NCBI RefSeq assembly: GCF_044385915.1
Contig: NZ_JBISCC010000130.1
Location: forward strand, 186,001-250,000
Origin: Thalassobellus citreus
GTDB lineage: Bacteria > Bacteroidota > Bacteroidia > Flavobacteriales > Flavobacteriaceae
Direction: 5' to 3'
Length of the DNA stretch: 64,000 nucleotides
In this document: positions 63,702 through 64,000 of the stretch, piece by piece
Position numbering within the stretch: position 1 is the first letter of the stretch
Layout of the letters: each line of letters begins with the position of its first letter
Notes under the pieces: model-generated
Database searches by the model: none
What the model saw: only the letters and a program-made list of their open reading frames with translations
Told to the model about the DNA's origin: nothing
Program-made: the position numbers and the translations under genes

Positions 63702-64000
63702 CTATTCAAATTCAATACTATTAAGAATTAAACCCGAAGCAGGTGCAATATAATTCATTTTAATGTCGCTATCTGGCTTCAAACTGTTTTCTATCGTTTC
63801 TATAGTCAATTTACCTTTACCTAAATCGATGAGAGTCCCCATGATTAATCGAATTTGATTACGCATAAACCCTTTGCCTCTCACTTTTAATAAGTATGTT
63901 TTTTTAGGAAAATAATTAGCTGTATACACGGTGTTTTCTACCAATTCGCAACTTAGAATTTCACGATTATAGATGCCATTATCAGTAGGACGAAAACAGT
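63702..64000 (-). CDS. truA: tRNA pseudouridine synthase A, C-terminal part (partial)
   Basis: The frame is open to the right edge. The sequence reads CFRPTDNGIYNREILSCELVEN and so on, with the C-terminal TruA signature GKGFMRNQIRLIMGTLIDLGKG. The visible 98 residues and stop codon are the C-terminal third of the family (about 250 residues). It makes pseudouridines at positions 38-40 of tRNA anticodon arms. The start is beyond the window. Confidence 0.9.
   Translation of the reverse strand, partial: CFRPTDNGIYNREILSCELVENTVYTANYFPKKTYLLKVRGKGFMRNQIRLIMGTLIDLGKGKLTIETIENSLKPDSDIKMNYIAPASGLILNSIEFE

Overview
The window is AT-rich chromosomal DNA from a member of the Flavobacteriaceae (Bacteroidota). 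Supporting signs are many Bacteroidota-specific families (DUF4251, DUF2807/DUF4097, DUF3575, ABC permease-M1 peptidase fusions), -7 boxes of the TAnnTTTG type just upstream of short leaders, weak purine-poor ribosome binding sites, and a leuC-leuD-synthase-leuB cluster. I see no rRNA, tRNA or CRISPR. Species cannot be fixed from the sequence alone.

Layout. 1-3.4 kb (minus): an ECF sigma / anti-sigma-like / adhesin-fold envelope operon. 3.5-9.1 kb: single envelope genes (glycosyltransferase family 9, a secreted purple-acid-phosphatase-like lipoprotein, an intradiol-dioxygenase-like protein, DUF1853, DUF4251). 9.1-13.4 kb: an AraC regulator followed by a small operon with two membrane proteins, an NmrA-type reductase and a carboxymethyl-hydroxymuconate isomerase gene broken by one in-frame stop. 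13.6-19.6 kb: porin, SatP-type acetate transporter, cold-shock protein, two adjacent DEAD-box helicases, EamA transporter. 19.8-28.7 kb: SLC12-like permease, a LytS/LytTR two-component pair, and a divergent ABC ATPase plus ABC-permease/M1-aminopeptidase fusion. 28.8-37 kb: thiE, YitT, a cytosolic TolB-like/TPR/AraC regulator, and a serine-hydrolase / outer-membrane / SDR / serine-hydrolase operon.

37.0-51.5 kb is accessory DNA and the most interesting part. Two cargo units, a 1001-residue ASH-repeat lipoprotein (37.5-40.5 kb) and a 905-residue HD plus HSP90-like ATPase with a 146-residue partner (41.5-44.8 kb), are each framed by the same noncoding modules: a shared leader of about 148 bp and a shared trailer rich in nested inverted repeats. 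The trailers carry four exact copies of the 11-mer ATTTTACATAA, and a 122-bp hairpin repeat occurs at about 37.1 and 45.3 kb. This looks like a cassette array (attC-like or Xer/dif-like) without a recombinase in view. At the last cassette boundary sits a 6,024-bp circular-element unit bounded by a perfect 27-bp direct repeat (45422-45448 and 51446-51472). It contains a replication initiator, small DNA-binding proteins, several one-helix membrane proteins, a membrane-anchored glucosaminidase and candidate capsid proteins, but no integrase and no Zot/morphogenesis ATPase. I read it as a small non-tailed prophage that uses host tyrosine recombinases on a dif-like site. Its 11-bp arm TTATGTAAAAT is the exact complement of the 11-mer found in the cassette trailers, so phage and cassettes seem to share one recombination site.

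51.5-64 kb returns to ordinary chromosome: a HAD phosphatase and FAD oxidoreductase pair, a VTT-domain protein, DUF3817 and MscS genes, DUF3575, then the minus-strand leuC-leuD-(citramalate synthase-like)-leuB operon, an acyl-CoA thioesterase, a conserved flavobacterial protein, DUF2461 and the 3' part of truA.
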